Positions 53,692-62,995 are shown, counted from the stretch's first letter. The stretch is DNA of 64,000 bases from Tropicibacter oceani (GCF_029958925.1 NZ_CP124616.1:248001-312000); one strand, 5' to 3'. Numbers and translations: made by a program. The notes: generated from the sequence alone by a model not told the origin.

Positions 53692-53746
53692 ACCGCTGGC
53701 ATAGCCCGTCGCAGCGCCGTAAGAAAAGACCAAAAGGAAGAGGCCC

Positions 53747-54187
53747 ATGCCCAGTCCGCGACTTGCCGCCCGCGCCGTGATCCTGCATGAAAACCGGTTG
53801 CTGTTGGTCAACGCCTGGCCGGGCGCCAAAGGCGATCTGTGGTGCGCCCCCGGCGGTGGGGTCGAACGCGGCAGCAGCCTGTCCGACAATCTCGCGCGCG
53901 AGGTCTTTGAGGAAACCGGGTTGCGGATCAAGGTCGGCGCACCCTGCCTGGTCAACGAATTTCACGATCCCGCGGGCAGCTTTCACCAGGTCGAAGTGTT
54001 CTTTCGCGCCAGCATCACCGCCGGGACGCTGTCGGACGATTGGAAAGATCCCGAAGGCATCGTCGACCGCCGGCGGTTCTTTTCACGCGCCGAGGCGGCG
54101 CGGCTGAAACTGAAACCGGACAGCCTGCCGCGGATCGCCTGGGGCGCAGGCTTTGCCTATGACCCCCTCGAAGCCATCGTCAGATAG
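53747..54187 (+). CDS. Nudix hydrolase
   Basis: A 146-residue protein. The Nudix box region runs [20 protein letters not shown] and continues with ETGL. The REVFEETG core is intact, but the first Glu of the G-x5-E-x7-REUxEExGU pattern is Ser here. Nudix proteins split nucleoside diphosphate derivatives. It converges with the DMT gene and overlaps it by 31 bases at the 3' end. Confidence 0.85.
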   Translation: MPSPRLAARAVILHENRLLLVNAWPGAKGDLWCAPGGGVERGSSLSDNLAREVFEETGLRIKVGAPCLVNEFHDPAGSFHQVEVFFRASITAGTLSDDWKDPEGIVDRRRFFSRAEAARLKLKPDSLPRIAWGAGFAYDPLEAIVR

Positions 54188-55038
54188 CGCGGCCCCAACA
54201 CCGACAGGGCCACGCCGCCCAGGATCACCAGCGCCGCAATGGCGAACTTCGCCGTCAACGCTTCGCCCAGGAACACGACACCGCCCAACAGCGCGATGGG
54301 CGGCACGGTCAGCTGCACCACCGCCGCCACCGATGACGGCAGCTCCGGCAGAACCCGATACCAAAGCGCATAGCCCAACCCCGAGGCAACAGCCCCGCTT
54401 GCCACCGCAAGCCAGACACCGCGCCCGCCGGCCAGAACCTGTTCGGTCGCGATCGGCGCGCTGCCCATGGCCAGAAAGATCAGCGGCAGGGCGACACTGG
54501 CCAGCAGAAAATTTGCCGCCGTATCCGCGAGGGGATCGGCGCTGCCCTTCCCGACCAGCGAATACAGCCCCCAGCCAAGGCCCGCGACGACCATCATGGC
54601 CAGCGCGATCTGGGACTGGGCGATCTCTTGCCAGGGCCAGACCAGGTAGATCAGCCCGGCCAGCGCCATGACGGCACCCAAAGCACGCAAGGCTGGCAAG
54701 GCCTCGCGCAGCAGCACCGCGCCGGCGAACATCGTCACCTGCACGGTTCCGAACAGAACCAGCGCGCCCAGACCGGCATCCATTCCCAGGTAAGCGTAGG
54801 TAAAGCCGATGATGTACAGGACAAGTCCCAGAACGCTGGCCGCGCGGCGCAGGCTGAACAGAGCCACCCTGCGGCCGGTGGCAAGGCAAAGCCCCAACAG
54901 GATCAGCGCGCCGGAGGCCAGGCGGATCAGGCCGAACAGCTCGACACTCAGCCCCGCCCCGGCCACACCGGCCCGGGTCAGTACGGAATTGGCGGCAAAG
55001 GCCACCATGGTCAGGGTCGTCAAGACAAACAGGCGCAT
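54157..55038 (-). CDS. DMT superfamily transporter (EamA type)
   Basis: A 293-residue protein with ten predicted membrane helices in two EamA repeats (SVLTRAGVAGAGLSVELFGL, later VASGLGYALWYRVLPELPSS and VAAVVQLTVPPIALLGGVVF). These are exporters of amino acids or other metabolites; the substrate cannot be assigned. It overlaps the Nudix gene by 31 bases. Confidence 0.87.
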   Translation of the reverse strand: MRLFVLTTLTMVAFAANSVLTRAGVAGAGLSVELFGLIRLASGALILLGLCLATGRRVALFSLRRAASVLGLVLYIIGFTYAYLGMDAGLGALVLFGTVQVTMFAGAVLLREALPALRALGAVMALAGLIYLVWPWQEIAQSQIALAMMVVAGLGWGLYSLVGKGSADPLADTAANFLLASVALPLIFLAMGSAPIATEQVLAGGRGVWLAVASGAVASGLGYALWYRVLPELPSSVAAVVQLTVPPIALLGGVVFLGEALTAKFAIAALVILGGVALSVLGPRYLTMASRGS

Positions 55039-55106
55039 GGGCCCTGTCTAGCGCGGCAATCGGACGGCGACCAGCACAAGCATCGCCCGATCACGAAAGC
55101 GCCAAC

Positions 55107-55147
55107 GGGACGGTGGGCGGGGCGATGTTCCGCCAGGAACAAGCGCC
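55107..55147. repeat. dispersed repeat copy 2 (partner at 37884-37923)
   Basis: It begins GGGACGGTGGGCGGGGC, then GTTCC-GCCA-GGAAC, and ends AGCGCC. It differs from copy 1 by a few substitutions and one extra base. It lies 11 bases beyond the stop of smc, on the same side relative to the upstream gene as copy 1 is to ubiK. Confidence 0.75.
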
Positions 55148-55158
55148 GTGCAGCGGCC

Positions 55159-58100
55159 TCAGGCCACCAGCTTTTCGGCCACTTTCAGGTCAACGGACAC
55201 CAGTTGCGAAACACCCTGTTCCTGCATGGTCACGCCGAACAGGCGGTCCATGCGCGCCATGGTGACCGCATGGTGGGTGATGCACAGGAACCGCGTGTCG
55301 GTGCGGCGGCACATCTCGTCCAGCATGTCGCAGAACCTCGTGACGTTGGCATCGTCCAGGGGGGCGTCGACCTCGTCCAGAACGCAGATCGGAGCCGGGT
55401 TCGCCAGGAACACCGCAAAGATCAGCGCCAGCGCGGTCAGCGTCTGTTCCCCGCCGGACAGCAGCGACAGTGACGACAGTTTCTTGCCCGGCGGCTGGCA
55501 CATGATCTCAAGCCCGGCTTCCAGCGGGTCATCGCTTTCGACCATGACCAGGTTCGCCTCGCCGCCCCCGAACAGGTGGGTGAACAACATCGAAAAATTG
55601 CTGTTCACCTGCTCAAAGGCGGTCAACAGCCGTTCGCGGCCCTCGCGGTTCAGGCTGGAAATCCCGTTGCGCAGGGTCTTGATCGCCTCTTCCAGGTCGG
55701 CTTTTTCGGTGACCAGCTCGTCGTGCTCCTCCTGGACTTCCTTGGCGTCTTCCTCGGCCCGCAGGTTCACCGCCCCCAAGGCGTCGCGCTGGCGTTTGAG
55801 CCGGCCGACCTCGGCCTCCATCTGATCGGCGGCGGGCATCTCCGAGGGATCGGTGGCAAGGCTTTCCAGCAGCTTGGCCGGGGTGGTTTCCTGGTCTTCC
55901 TGAATGCGCTCGGCGGCGGCGGTCACGGTTTCCCGGGCGGCCTCGGCGCGGGCTTCGGCGGCGGCGCGGGCCTCGCGGGCTTCGCCGGCCAGCCGCTCGG
56001 CGTCACGTTCATTCGAAATCGCCTCGCGCAGGGCGCTTTCGGCGCTCGACAGGGCGTCGGCGGCCTCGGCGCGGCGGGTCTCGGCGCTTTCGATCTGATA
56101 GGACAGCTCTTCACGCTTGCTTGCCAGTTCGGCCGGAACCTCCGAGGCCTGCGCCAGATCCTGTTCCGCCTGCACCTTGCGTTCCGCCAGTTCCCCGGCG
56201 CGCTTTTCGGCGGTTTCAAGGCGGTGACGCCAGCCCGACAATTCCTTGGTCACCTGCTGGCTGCGCCCCTTGCGGGCCTCGCCTTCGCGGCGCAGTTCGT
56301 CATGGGCCGACCGCCGCGACATCATCGTCATACGCGCCGCCTCGACCGTCATCTTGACGTCCTCGACCTCAAGCCGCGCGGTCTCCAGATCGTCCAGCCC
56401 CGCCAGTGCGCGCTCTGCCTCAAGCAGTTGGCCACGGGCGGCACCAGCTTCGTCCTCGTGGCGTTTGACCGCAAGCGAGGCGCTTTCCAGCTTGGCCTCG
56501 GCCATGTCGCGATCAGCCTCGGCCCGGTTAAAGGCGCGGGCGGCCTGGGTCAGTTCCTGGTCAGCCTCGCGGCGGGCCTCGCGCGCGGCTTTGTCGGCGC
56601 GGGTCAGGTCGGCCAGCCGGGCGGTCAGTGCCTCGTGCGCGGCGCGGGTGCCGTCCAGGCGGGCGGTGGCGGCGGCCATTTCCTGCTTGAGCGCCTCAAG
56701 CCGGTTCAACTGCTCCAACCGCAGCGCCGCGGCCGAGGGTTGATCCTCGGCCCAGGCCCGGAACCCGTCCCAGCGCCACAGGTCGCCCTCAAGACTGACC
56801 AGCCGTTGGCCCGGTTGCAGCAGCGGTTGCAGCCGGTTGCCTTCGTCCGAGGATACAAGCCCGATCTGCCCCATGCGGCGGCTCAGCACGTCGGGCACCG
56901 AAACGTGCTGCGACAGCGCGGTGACCCCCTGCGGCAGCGGCTGATCCTTGTCATACGCCGGCAGCACCGCCCAGCCGGTGGGGCCGTCTTCTTCGACCTC
57001 GGGGGCGCGCAGATCGTCGGCCAGCGCCGCGCCAAGCGCCTTTTCAAAGCCCTGCTCGACCTGCAACCGGTCAAGAATCTGACCACCCTCGGCGGTATCG
57101 CGGTCCAGCAGCCGGGCCAGCGCCGTGACTTCGGCGCGCAGGGCATTGGTCTCGCCTTCGGATTCCGAGCGCTCGGCGCGGGCGTCTGCCTCGCGGGCCT
57201 GGGTTTCGGCCCGCGCTGCTTCGGCATCGGCCAGGACACGTTCGGCCCGTTCGGCCATGGCCTGCGCGCGTTCCTGGCGGTCCTGCGCGGTTTCTGACGA
57301 CAGCCGGCTTTCGGCCAGCGCGGCCTTGGCGGCATCCACGGTTTCGCGGGCGCGTGCCGCTTCGGTTTCGCTGCGTTCCAGGGTCTTGCGACAATCGGCC
57401 AGGTAGCGCTGCGCTGACTGGTGGCGCGCGGCCAGGCGGGCAACGTCTTCGGTCTGTTGACCCAGATCGGCCTCGCGTTCCTGCAGGACGGTCGCGGCCT
57501 CGCGCGCGGCCTCGGCGGCCTCGGCCAGCTTGTCGTCATGGCCCTCGGCGGCCTTGGCCAGTTCGCGGGCCTCCCATTCCAGGCGCTCGATTGTTTCTCC
57601 GGCGTCGCGGTTCAGGCCAGCCTCGCGCTCCATGTCGCGGGTCAGCTGTTCGATCCGGCCCGTCAAGGTCCTGATGCGGTCCTCGGCCTGGGTTTCCTGA
57701 TCGGCAAGGGTGTCGCGCTGCACGCTGAGCCGTTGCAGGATCGCGGCGGCAATTGCCTCTTCCTCGCGCAGCGGTGGCAGGGCGTCCTCGCGCGATTGCC
57801 TGACGGCCGCGCCATCGCGGGCCAAAGCCTCGGCCTTGGCGGCCTGGGTGATCCGGCTGCGCAACAGCTCGTCGGCGGTCTGGCGGGCTTCGTCAGCTTC
57901 GCGCCAACGGCGGTACAGCAACATGCCCTCGGCGCGGCGAAGCTCTTCTCCGATGGCGCGATAGCGAGCGGCCTGGCGGGCCTGGCGGGCCAGTTGGCCC
58001 AGCTGCCCGGCCAGCGCTTCGATCACGTCATCGACGCGCAGCAGGTTTGCCTCGGTGTTCTTCAGCTTCAGCTCGGCCTCGTGACGGCGCTGGTACAGAC

Positions 58101-58614
58101 CGCCGATCCCGGCCGCATCCTCAAGCACCTTGCGGCGGTTCTTGGGCTTGGCGTTGATCAGTTCCGAAATCTGCCCCTGCCGGACCAGCGCGGGGGAATG
58201 CGCCCCGGTCGATGCATCGGCAAACAGCATCTGCACGTCGCGGGCGCGGGTGTCCTTTGAGTTCACCTTGTAGGCGCTGCCGACGTCGCGGGTGATGCGG
58301 CGGACGATTTCCAGCTGGTCGCTGTCGTTGAACCCGGCGGGGGCAAGCCGGTCACTGTTGTCGATGGTCAGGCAGACCTCGGCAAAGTTGCGGGCCGACC
58401 GCGACGCGGCACCGGCAAAGATCACGTCCTCCATGCCGCCGCCGCGCATCGCCTTGGCGCGGGTTTCGCCCATGACCCAGCGCAGCGCTTCGAGCAGGTT
58501 GGATTTGCCGCAGCCGTTCGGACCCACGACTCCGGTCAGACCGTCGGCGATCGTCAGGTCCGTCGGATCCACAAAGCTTTTAAAGCCGGTCAGTCTGAGC
58601 TTGGTAAACCGCAA
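55159..58614 (-). CDS. smc: chromosome segregation protein SMC
   Basis: An 1151-residue condensin ATPase. The N-terminal head has Walker A GPNGCGKSNLLEALRWVMGE (residues 31-50). Two long coiled coils (about 165-500 and 660-990) flank a hinge near 510-650. The C-terminal head carries the signature LSLLSGGEQTLTALALIFAV and Walker B ICVLDEVDAPLDD. It works with ScpA and ScpB, which are not in this window. The length is normal. Glu-, Ala- and Arg-rich repeats in the coiled coils are expected and not a sign of error. Confidence 0.97.
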   Translation of the reverse strand: MRFTKLRLTGFKSFVDPTDLTIADGLTGVVGPNGCGKSNLLEALRWVMGETRAKAMRGGGMEDVIFAGAASRSARNFAEVCLTIDNSDRLAPAGFNDSDQLEIVRRITRDVGSAYKVNSKDTRARDVQMLFADASTGAHSPALVRQGQISELINAKPKNRRKVLEDAAGIGGLYQRRHEAELKLKNTEANLLRVDDVIEALAGQLGQLARQARQAARYRAIGEELRRAEGMLLYRRWREADEARQTADELLRSRITQAAKAEALARDGAAVRQSREDALPPLREEEAIAAAILQRLSVQRDTLADQETQAEDRIRTLTGRIEQLTRDMEREAGLNRDAGETIERLEWEARELAKAAEGHDDKLAEAAEAAREAATVLQEREADLGQQTEDVARLAARHQSAQRYLADCRKTLERSETEAARARETVDAAKAALAESRLSSETAQDRQERAQAMAERAERVLADAEAARAETQAREADARAERSESEGETNALRAEVTALARLLDRDTAEGGQILDRLQVEQGFEKALGAALADDLRAPEVEEDGPTGWAVLPAYDKDQPLPQGVTALSQHVSVPDVLSRRMGQIGLVSSDEGNRLQPLLQPGQRLVSLEGDLWRWDGFRAWAEDQPSAAALRLEQLNRLEALKQEMAAATARLDGTRAAHEALTARLADLTRADKAAREARREADQELTQAARAFNRAEADRDMAEAKLESASLAVKRHEDEAGAARGQLLEAERALAGLDDLETARLEVEDVKMTVEAARMTMMSRRSAHDELRREGEARKGRSQQVTKELSGWRHRLETAEKRAGELAERKVQAEQDLAQASEVPAELASKREELSYQIESAETRRAEAADALSSAESALREAISNERDAERLAGEAREARAAAEARAEAARETVTAAAERIQEDQETTPAKLLESLATDPSEMPAADQMEAEVGRLKRQRDALGAVNLRAEEDAKEVQEEHDELVTEKADLEEAIKTLRNGISSLNREGRERLLTAFEQVNSNFSMLFTHLFGGGEANLVMVESDDPLEAGLEIMCQPPGKKLSSLSLLSGGEQTLTALALIFAVFLANPAPICVLDEVDAPLDDANVTRFCDMLDEMCRRTDTRFLCITHHAVTMARMDRLFGVTMQEQGVSQLVSVDLKVAEKLVA

Positions 58615-58742
58615 AAACGCTGCCCCGATTCCATTGGTGCGGGAAAGACTGGCGCTTTGGTCAGGGTTCTGTCAACCGACCAACCGCTTCATATGGGTTC
58701 GGGCACTGACTTCTCCACAAGATATTGCGATTTTTCTTGGGG

Positions 58743-59141
58743 TCACGACTTGAAACAGGTCATGGATCCTTGCAGCAGGCCGCCCCGGCCTTGCAGGTCG
58801 ATCAGGTCGCAATACAGCATTCTGGGCCGTTTGGGGCGTTTTGGGGGGCGTTCGCCATCACACGACAGGCCGATCAGCATCATCGCTGGATCGCCCTCGA
58901 CCCAGGCGGCATGACAGCCGGTTTCGATCTGTGTGGCAATGGCGGCCCGGCGCGCGACATTTTCGAATCGCGGCAGCATCTCGGGCGATGTCCGGATTAC
59001 CTCGGCCATGTTTTCGCGCAGGCGCAGCGTGAACCGCGACCCTTCGTAAGTGACCTCGCGGGCGTCGACCCCACGAAAGCCAGGCCCGGCGGTGTCGCAG
59101 GCCATCAGAGGCAACAGCATGAGGAATGTCAAAAAGCGCAT
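58743..59141 (-). CDS. predicted lipoprotein of unknown function
   Basis: A 132-residue protein with a lipobox (FLTFLMLLPLMAC, Cys15) followed by Asp, which may favour retention in the inner membrane if rules from Escherichia coli hold. The mature part has three more cysteines (IETGCHAAW, IGLSCDGERP, YCDLIDLQG, then MTCFKS near the end). It resembles no family that I recognise. It lies between smc and the SqrR/BigR-like operator. Confidence 0.75.
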   Translation of the reverse strand: MRFLTFLMLLPLMACDTAGPGFRGVDAREVTYEGSRFTLRLRENMAEVIRTSPEMLPRFENVARRAAIATQIETGCHAAWVEGDPAMMLIGLSCDGERPPKRPKRPRMLYCDLIDLQGRGGLLQGSMTCFKS

Positions 59142-59212
59142 CCCTTAGTGTCCCGCGATCAGGGTTACCAAACGTTTAACCGCTTTGGTCTGGCCCAAAA
59201 GTTTTGCTTTAC

Positions 59213-59253
59213 ATTCCAACTATCGAATGTATATAACATTCCGTAGTTGGAAT
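59213..59253. promoter_or_regulatory. double SqrR/BigR-like operator forming a 41-bp dyad
   Basis: Two ATTC-N8-GAAT sites lie at 59213-59228 and 59238-59253, 25 bases apart start to start. Together they make a near-perfect inverted repeat with 18-base arms: outer arms ATTCCAACTA/TAGTTGGAAT, inner arms GAATGT/ACATTC, and one two-base mismatch between. The pattern is that of persulfide-sensing ArsR regulators SqrR and BigR. A -10-like TATAAC at 59232-59237 lies between the sites, so a bound regulator would block the promoter of the gene at 59273. Confidence 0.75.
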
Positions 59254-59272
59254 ATTTATATCGGAGGCCAAA

Positions 59273-60484
59273 ATGGCTGCAACGCAAACCCGTCCGGCGG
59301 ACAGCTATTCGCCGATCTACTTCCTCGCCTCGCTGGGCGCAGGGGGGATTACCGTGACGTTCTTCATGTTCCTTATGTTCTGGGTTCCCCACCCCGCCGC
59401 GCCGGTGCCCGTCTTCGAAGACATCGCCGCAGCCTGGAGCAGCGGCAGCCTGCCTATGCAGGCCGGGATCGCCATCGCGGTGGTGGGCATCGCCTATTTC
59501 GCCTTTCTGAACATCAAGTCGCTGATCTGGAACCTGAACGCCTATGCCGCGTTCAAACGGACCCCGGCCTATGAAACGCTGCGCAATTCCAACGCCGAAA
59601 GCACCCTTCTGGCGATGCCGCTGGCCATGGCGATGACCGTGAACGCCCTGTTCATCGTCGGCCTGGTCTTTGTGCCCAAATTGTGGAGCATCGTCGAATA
59701 CCTGTTCCCGATGGCCATGGTCGCCTTTGCCCTGATCGGCTGGATCGCCTTCCGCCTGATTGGTGAATTCCTTGGCCGCGTGCTGTCCAAAGGGGGCCTG
59801 TTCGACGTCACCGCGCACAATTCCTTTGCGCAGCTGACCCCGGCCTTTGCCATCGCCATGGTCGCTGTCGGTTTTTCGGCCCCCGCCGCCATGAGCACGG
59901 CGCCCGCAACCGTGGCTGTGTCGTTGATTGCCTCGACCGTGCTGGGCGTCATCGCGATCCTTTACACGATCCTTGCGGCAACCACGGCCGTCACCTCGAT
60001 GCTGCACTATGGCACCGCCCGCGAAGCAGGCCCGACCCTGATGATCATCGTTCCCATCGTGACCGTGCTGGGCATCATGTTCATTCGCCAGGACCACGGG
60101 CTGCACACCACCTTTGACGCGCATGGCAATGCCGGGGAAACCATGGTTTTCCTTGCCCGCCTGCTGTCGATCCAGGTCGCCTTTCTTGGGCTGGGTGCCG
60201 TGGTTCTCAAGGCGCAGGGGTATTTCAACGACTTCGTCATCGGGTCCAAAACCTCGCCCGGGTCCTATGCGCTGGTCTGCCCCTTCGTGGCCTTTTCGGT
60301 GATGATGCAGTTCTTCATCAACAAGGGGCTGGTGGCCGCGGATGTTGTGACCAAGTTCGGCACCGCCTATTGGGTCGTGACCGCCATTGCCATCGCGTCG
60401 CAACTGGTCGCCGTCTGGCTGGTGCTTCGCCTGAACCGGCAGCACTTTTCCAAAAGCGCCGCTGTCGCCGTTCCGGCCGAGTAA
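59273..60484 (+). CDS. multi-pass membrane protein under SqrR/BigR-like control
   Basis: A 403-residue protein with about ten membrane helices. Polar segments include FKRTPAYETLRNSNAESTLL after helix 3, LLHYGTAR-like SMLHYGTAREAGPTLM near 243 and FIRQDHGLHTTFDAHGNAGE near 263, with histidines that could bind metal or haem. No family was identified with certainty. The double ATTC-N8-GAAT operator suggests that sulfide, polysulfide or related reactive sulfur induces it. Roles in sulfur compound transport or tolerance are inference only. GGAGG lies nine bases before ATG 59273, and a strong terminator follows the stop. Confidence 0.8.
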   Translation: MAATQTRPADSYSPIYFLASLGAGGITVTFFMFLMFWVPHPAAPVPVFEDIAAAWSSGSLPMQAGIAIAVVGIAYFAFLNIKSLIWNLNAYAAFKRTPAYETLRNSNAESTLLAMPLAMAMTVNALFIVGLVFVPKLWSIVEYLFPMAMVAFALIGWIAFRLIGEFLGRVLSKGGLFDVTAHNSFAQLTPAFAIAMVAVGFSAPAAMSTAPATVAVSLIASTVLGVIAILYTILAATTAVTSMLHYGTAREAGPTLMIIVPIVTVLGIMFIRQDHGLHTTFDAHGNAGETMVFLARLLSIQVAFLGLGAVVLKAQGYFNDFVIGSKTSPGSYALVCPFVAFSVMMQFFINKGLVAADVVTKFGTAYWVVTAIAIASQLVAVWLVLRLNRQHFSKSAAVAVPAE

Positions 60485-60510
60485 CCCCCGTACCTCTGTC
60501 TGAACAAAAC

Positions 60511-60540
60511 AAAGGCCGGATCCTACGATCCGGCCTTTTT
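60511..60540 (+). terminator. intrinsic terminator after the membrane protein gene
   Basis: AAAGGCCGGATC, loop CTAC, GATCCGGCCTTT form a perfect 12-bp stem followed by T residues. Confidence 0.93.
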
Positions 60541-60560
60541 CATGCGCGCAAAGGGCGGGG

Positions 60561-61370
60561 TCAGAACCTGACCTCGACCCCCGGCAATTTCAGCGCCTTG
60601 ATCAGATCGCGCAATTCCTGCCGCGCCGCGACGTTCGAGATGTTCAACTGCTTGACACCCACATCCTTGAGATCCAGCAAGGTCAACCCGCGCGGGAAAA
60701 GTTCGCGAAAGATCACGCGCTCGGAAAACCCCGGCGCGGTGCGGAAACCAATGCGTTTGGACAGGCGGACCAGCGCGTTTTCCATCTTCATCTTGTTGAC
60801 CATCTGCTGCGCCCCCAGTCGGTTGCGCAAGACGATCCAGTCGATCGGCTTCAGCCCGGCCTGCGCGCGCAGCTGACGGGCGCTCCAGACCATTTCGGAA
60901 TAGACCGACGGGCCAAGGATCTTTTCGCCATCGCCATCGACCCGCGCCAGCAGGTCAAAATCGACAAAGCTGTCGTTCAGCGGCGTGATCAACGTATCGG
61001 CCAAGGAATGCGCCACCTGCGAAAGCCGCGTGTGCGACCCGGGGCAGTCGATCAGGATGAAATCCGATTTCGGCTCCAATTCGGCCACGGCCTGGCTAAG
61101 CCGGTGGTCAAAGGCGTTTTCGCCCGGGGCCAATGTGGCGCTGTCGACTTCGGGCAGTTCCACGTGGTTGGGGCTGGGCAGATCCATGCCCATCTTTTCC
61201 AGATGCGCGCGGCGGTTTTCCATGTATCGGCCCAGGCTGCGCTGGCGCAGGTCCAGGTCAAGCGTGCCGACACGGTGGCCCAATCGCGCAAGGGCTGTCG
61301 CCACATGCATCGACACGGTGGATTTCCCCGCGCCGCCCTTTTCGTTCCCGACAACGATGATATGTGCCAC
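60561..61370 (-). CDS. mipZ: division plane positioning ATPase MipZ
   Basis: A 269-residue ParA/MinD-type ATPase. The deviant Walker A is VVGNEKGGAGKST near residue 5, followed by LDLDLRQRSLGRYMENR and LIDCPGSHTRLSQ. MipZ binds ParB near the origin and inhibits FtsZ assembly away from midcell in alphaproteobacteria. A GTG start at 61370 (then AHIIVVGNEKGG) has AAGGGG six bases upstream and matches family N-termini. ATG 61388 is an alternative that adds MKKGHD. It is downstream of the F0 operon on the same strand, with a hairpin between. Confidence 0.92.
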   Translation of the reverse strand: MAHIIVVGNEKGGAGKSTVSMHVATALARLGHRVGTLDLDLRQRSLGRYMENRRAHLEKMGMDLPSPNHVELPEVDSATLAPGENAFDHRLSQAVAELEPKSDFILIDCPGSHTRLSQVAHSLADTLITPLNDSFVDFDLLARVDGDGEKILGPSVYSEMVWSARQLRAQAGLKPIDWIVLRNRLGAQQMVNKMKMENALVRLSKRIGFRTAPGFSERVIFRELFPRGLTLLDLKDVGVKQLNISNVAARQELRDLIKALKLPGVEVRF

Positions 61371-61498
61371 GTCGTGCCCCTTTTTCATCCCACATATCTG
61401 CCTGTGGAAGATCGCTCAAACAGTATCTTGTGTGCGCCGTCAAGAAAAGGATGGGGCAAATGCTTTGGCAAATTGCGTGTCCCGACAGCCGCACGGCA

Positions 61499-61528
61499 AA
61501 AGGCCCGACGCAAGCGCCGGGCCCTTTG
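61499..61528 (-). terminator. terminator of the F0 ATP synthase operon
   Basis: On the minus strand AAGGGCCCG, a ten-base loop and CGGGCCTTTT form a stem with one bulged G and a T run. It lies just after atpF. Confidence 0.8.
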
Positions 61529-61551
61529 AATTCCAGTGTGGTCGCGGCCGC

Positions 61552-62115
61552 TTAGTGCAGCTTGGCGCCCACTTCGCCAATGGCGTCGTCGATCAGCTTG
61601 CCCGCGTCCTTGGCGGTCATCTGAGCGGCAACAACATCCTGCGCGGCGGCAATGGCCACCGAAGCAGCGCGATCGCGGACTTCCTTGATGGCACCGGCCT
61701 GAGCCGAGGCAATCTGCGATTCAGCAGCCGCAAGACGACGCTGGATCGAGGCTTCGATATCGGCCTTGGCCTGGACAGCGGCCAGCTCGGCCTCTTCCTT
61801 GGCGTGGGCCACGATGCGGTCTGCCTGCGCTTTGACTTCGTGCGACTTGCGCTCGTAGCTGGCCAGCAGGGTCTGGGCCTCTTCGCGCAGGGCGCGCGCT
61901 TCGTCCAGTTCGTTGCGGATGTCCTCGGCCCGTTTGTCCAGCAACTTGGCCAGCATGCCGGGAACCTTGAAGTAGAACAGGACCGCAATGAACAGCAAGA
62001 AGCCCAGCAGCACGACAAAGTCCGTGTTGCCCAGCGAGAAGAACGGCCCGCTGGCGGCAAATGCCGGGGACGCGGTGAAGCCAGCGAGGGCGGCGGGAAG
62101 GATCAGCTTGCGCAT
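61552..62115 (-). CDS. atpF: F0F1 ATP synthase subunit b
   Basis: A 187-residue peripheral stalk subunit. A hydrophobic N-terminus that can act as signal peptide (MRKLILPAALAGFTASPAFA) precedes the membrane helix FVVLLGFLLFIAVLFYFKVP, then a long Ala-, Glu- and Lys-rich helical stalk. It is the last gene of the F0 operon and starts six bases after the b' gene. Two diverged b subunits are normal in photosynthetic and related alphaproteobacteria. Confidence 0.94.
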   Translation of the reverse strand: MRKLILPAALAGFTASPAFAASGPFFSLGNTDFVVLLGFLLFIAVLFYFKVPGMLAKLLDKRAEDIRNELDEARALREEAQTLLASYERKSHEVKAQADRIVAHAKEEAELAAVQAKADIEASIQRRLAAAESQIASAQAGAIKEVRDRAASVAIAAAQDVVAAQMTAKDAGKLIDDAIGEVGAKLH

Positions 62116-62120
62116 TCGAT

Positions 62121-62684
62121 TTACCCCTTTACCCGGCTGGCAACAGCCGCTGCGATTGCCTTGGCATCGGCCTTGCCGCCCAGGGCAGCAACGATGGCCT
62201 CGGCCGTGTCCTTGGCGACCTCTTCGACGGCACCCATGGCAGATGCCCGGATGTCTTCGATGGCCTTTGCAGACTCGGCTGCCTTGGCAGAAATCTGTTC
62301 GTCAGCCTTGGCCAGAGCAGCATCAAGGTCGCCCTTGATTTCATCACGCGTCTTTTGCGCGATGGCCTGTGCCTCGGCCTTGGCATCCGCCAGTGCCTTT
62401 TCATAAGCAGCTTCGGCATCAAGTGCCTTGCGCTTCAGCTCTTCGGCGGCTGCGATATCGTTGGTGATTGTCCCCTGACGTTCGGCCAGAACCGAGGCAA
62501 TCCTCGGAAGCGCGATACGCGAAAGAACAAAGAAGATCACCACAAGAGTGATAACCAGCCAGAAGACCTGGTTGGGAATCCATTCGCCGCAAAGCTGCGG
62601 CATCCCGATGGCGGAGCCATGAGAGTCCGTGCAGGCGCTTACAGCTGCTGCTGCATGCTCTGCCCCGTGGGTTTCGGTCGCCAT
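62121..62684 (-). CDS. atpF': F0F1 ATP synthase subunit b'
   Basis: A 187-residue second b-type stalk subunit (also called atpG or atpX). The N-terminus is cytoplasmic-like and Ala-rich with a Cys-containing segment ([15 protein letters not shown]-like). The membrane helix [20 protein letters not shown] is followed by the helical stalk ([20 protein letters not shown]). It pairs with subunit b in the stator. It is between atpE and atpF. Confidence 0.93.
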   Translation of the reverse strand: MATETHGAEHAAAAVSACTDSHGSAIGMPQLCGEWIPNQVFWLVITLVVIFFVLSRIALPRIASVLAERQGTITNDIAAAEELKRKALDAEAAYEKALADAKAEAQAIAQKTRDEIKGDLDAALAKADEQISAKAAESAKAIEDIRASAMGAVEEVAKDTAEAIVAALGGKADAKAIAAAVASRVKG

Positions 62685-62770
62685 GTCGCTCTCCGTCGAA
62701 ACGTGGTCTCTACATCGGGCGGCCTAACAATGGCCAAGCCGCCCGCGCGTAAGGATCGGTGTTCCGTGGA

Positions 62771-62995
62771 TTAGACGGCGAACATCAGCAGCAGCGAAAC
62801 GAGGAAGGCGAAGATGCCCAGCGCTTCTGCGAATGCGATGCCGATGAACAGGGTGGCCGTCTGCGAAGCAGCTGCCGAGGGGTTGCGCAGTGCGCCGGCA
62901 AGGAAGTTGCCTGCAACGTTGCCAACCCCGATTGCGGCTGCGCCGGAACCGATTGCTGCCAGGCCTGCGCCGATGTGTGCGAGATCGCCTTCCAT
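62771..62995 (-). CDS. atpE: F0F1 ATP synthase subunit c
   Basis: A 74-residue two-helix ring subunit. Helix 1 has [20 protein letters not shown], the loop is [10 protein letters not shown], and helix 2 carries the proton-binding Glu in [20 protein letters not shown]. The start ATG 62995 is the conserved [13 protein letters not shown] 85-base gap separates it from atpF'. Confidence 0.96.
   Translation of the reverse strand: MEGDLAHIGAGLAAIGSGAAAIGVGNVAGNFLAGALRNPSAAASQTATLFIGIAFAEALGIFAFLVSLLLMFAV

Noticed and set aside
55159-58614. Repeat-like Ala, Glu and Arg patterns in smc
   Set aside because: They are the heptads of the SMC coiled coils, not DNA repeats or an array.
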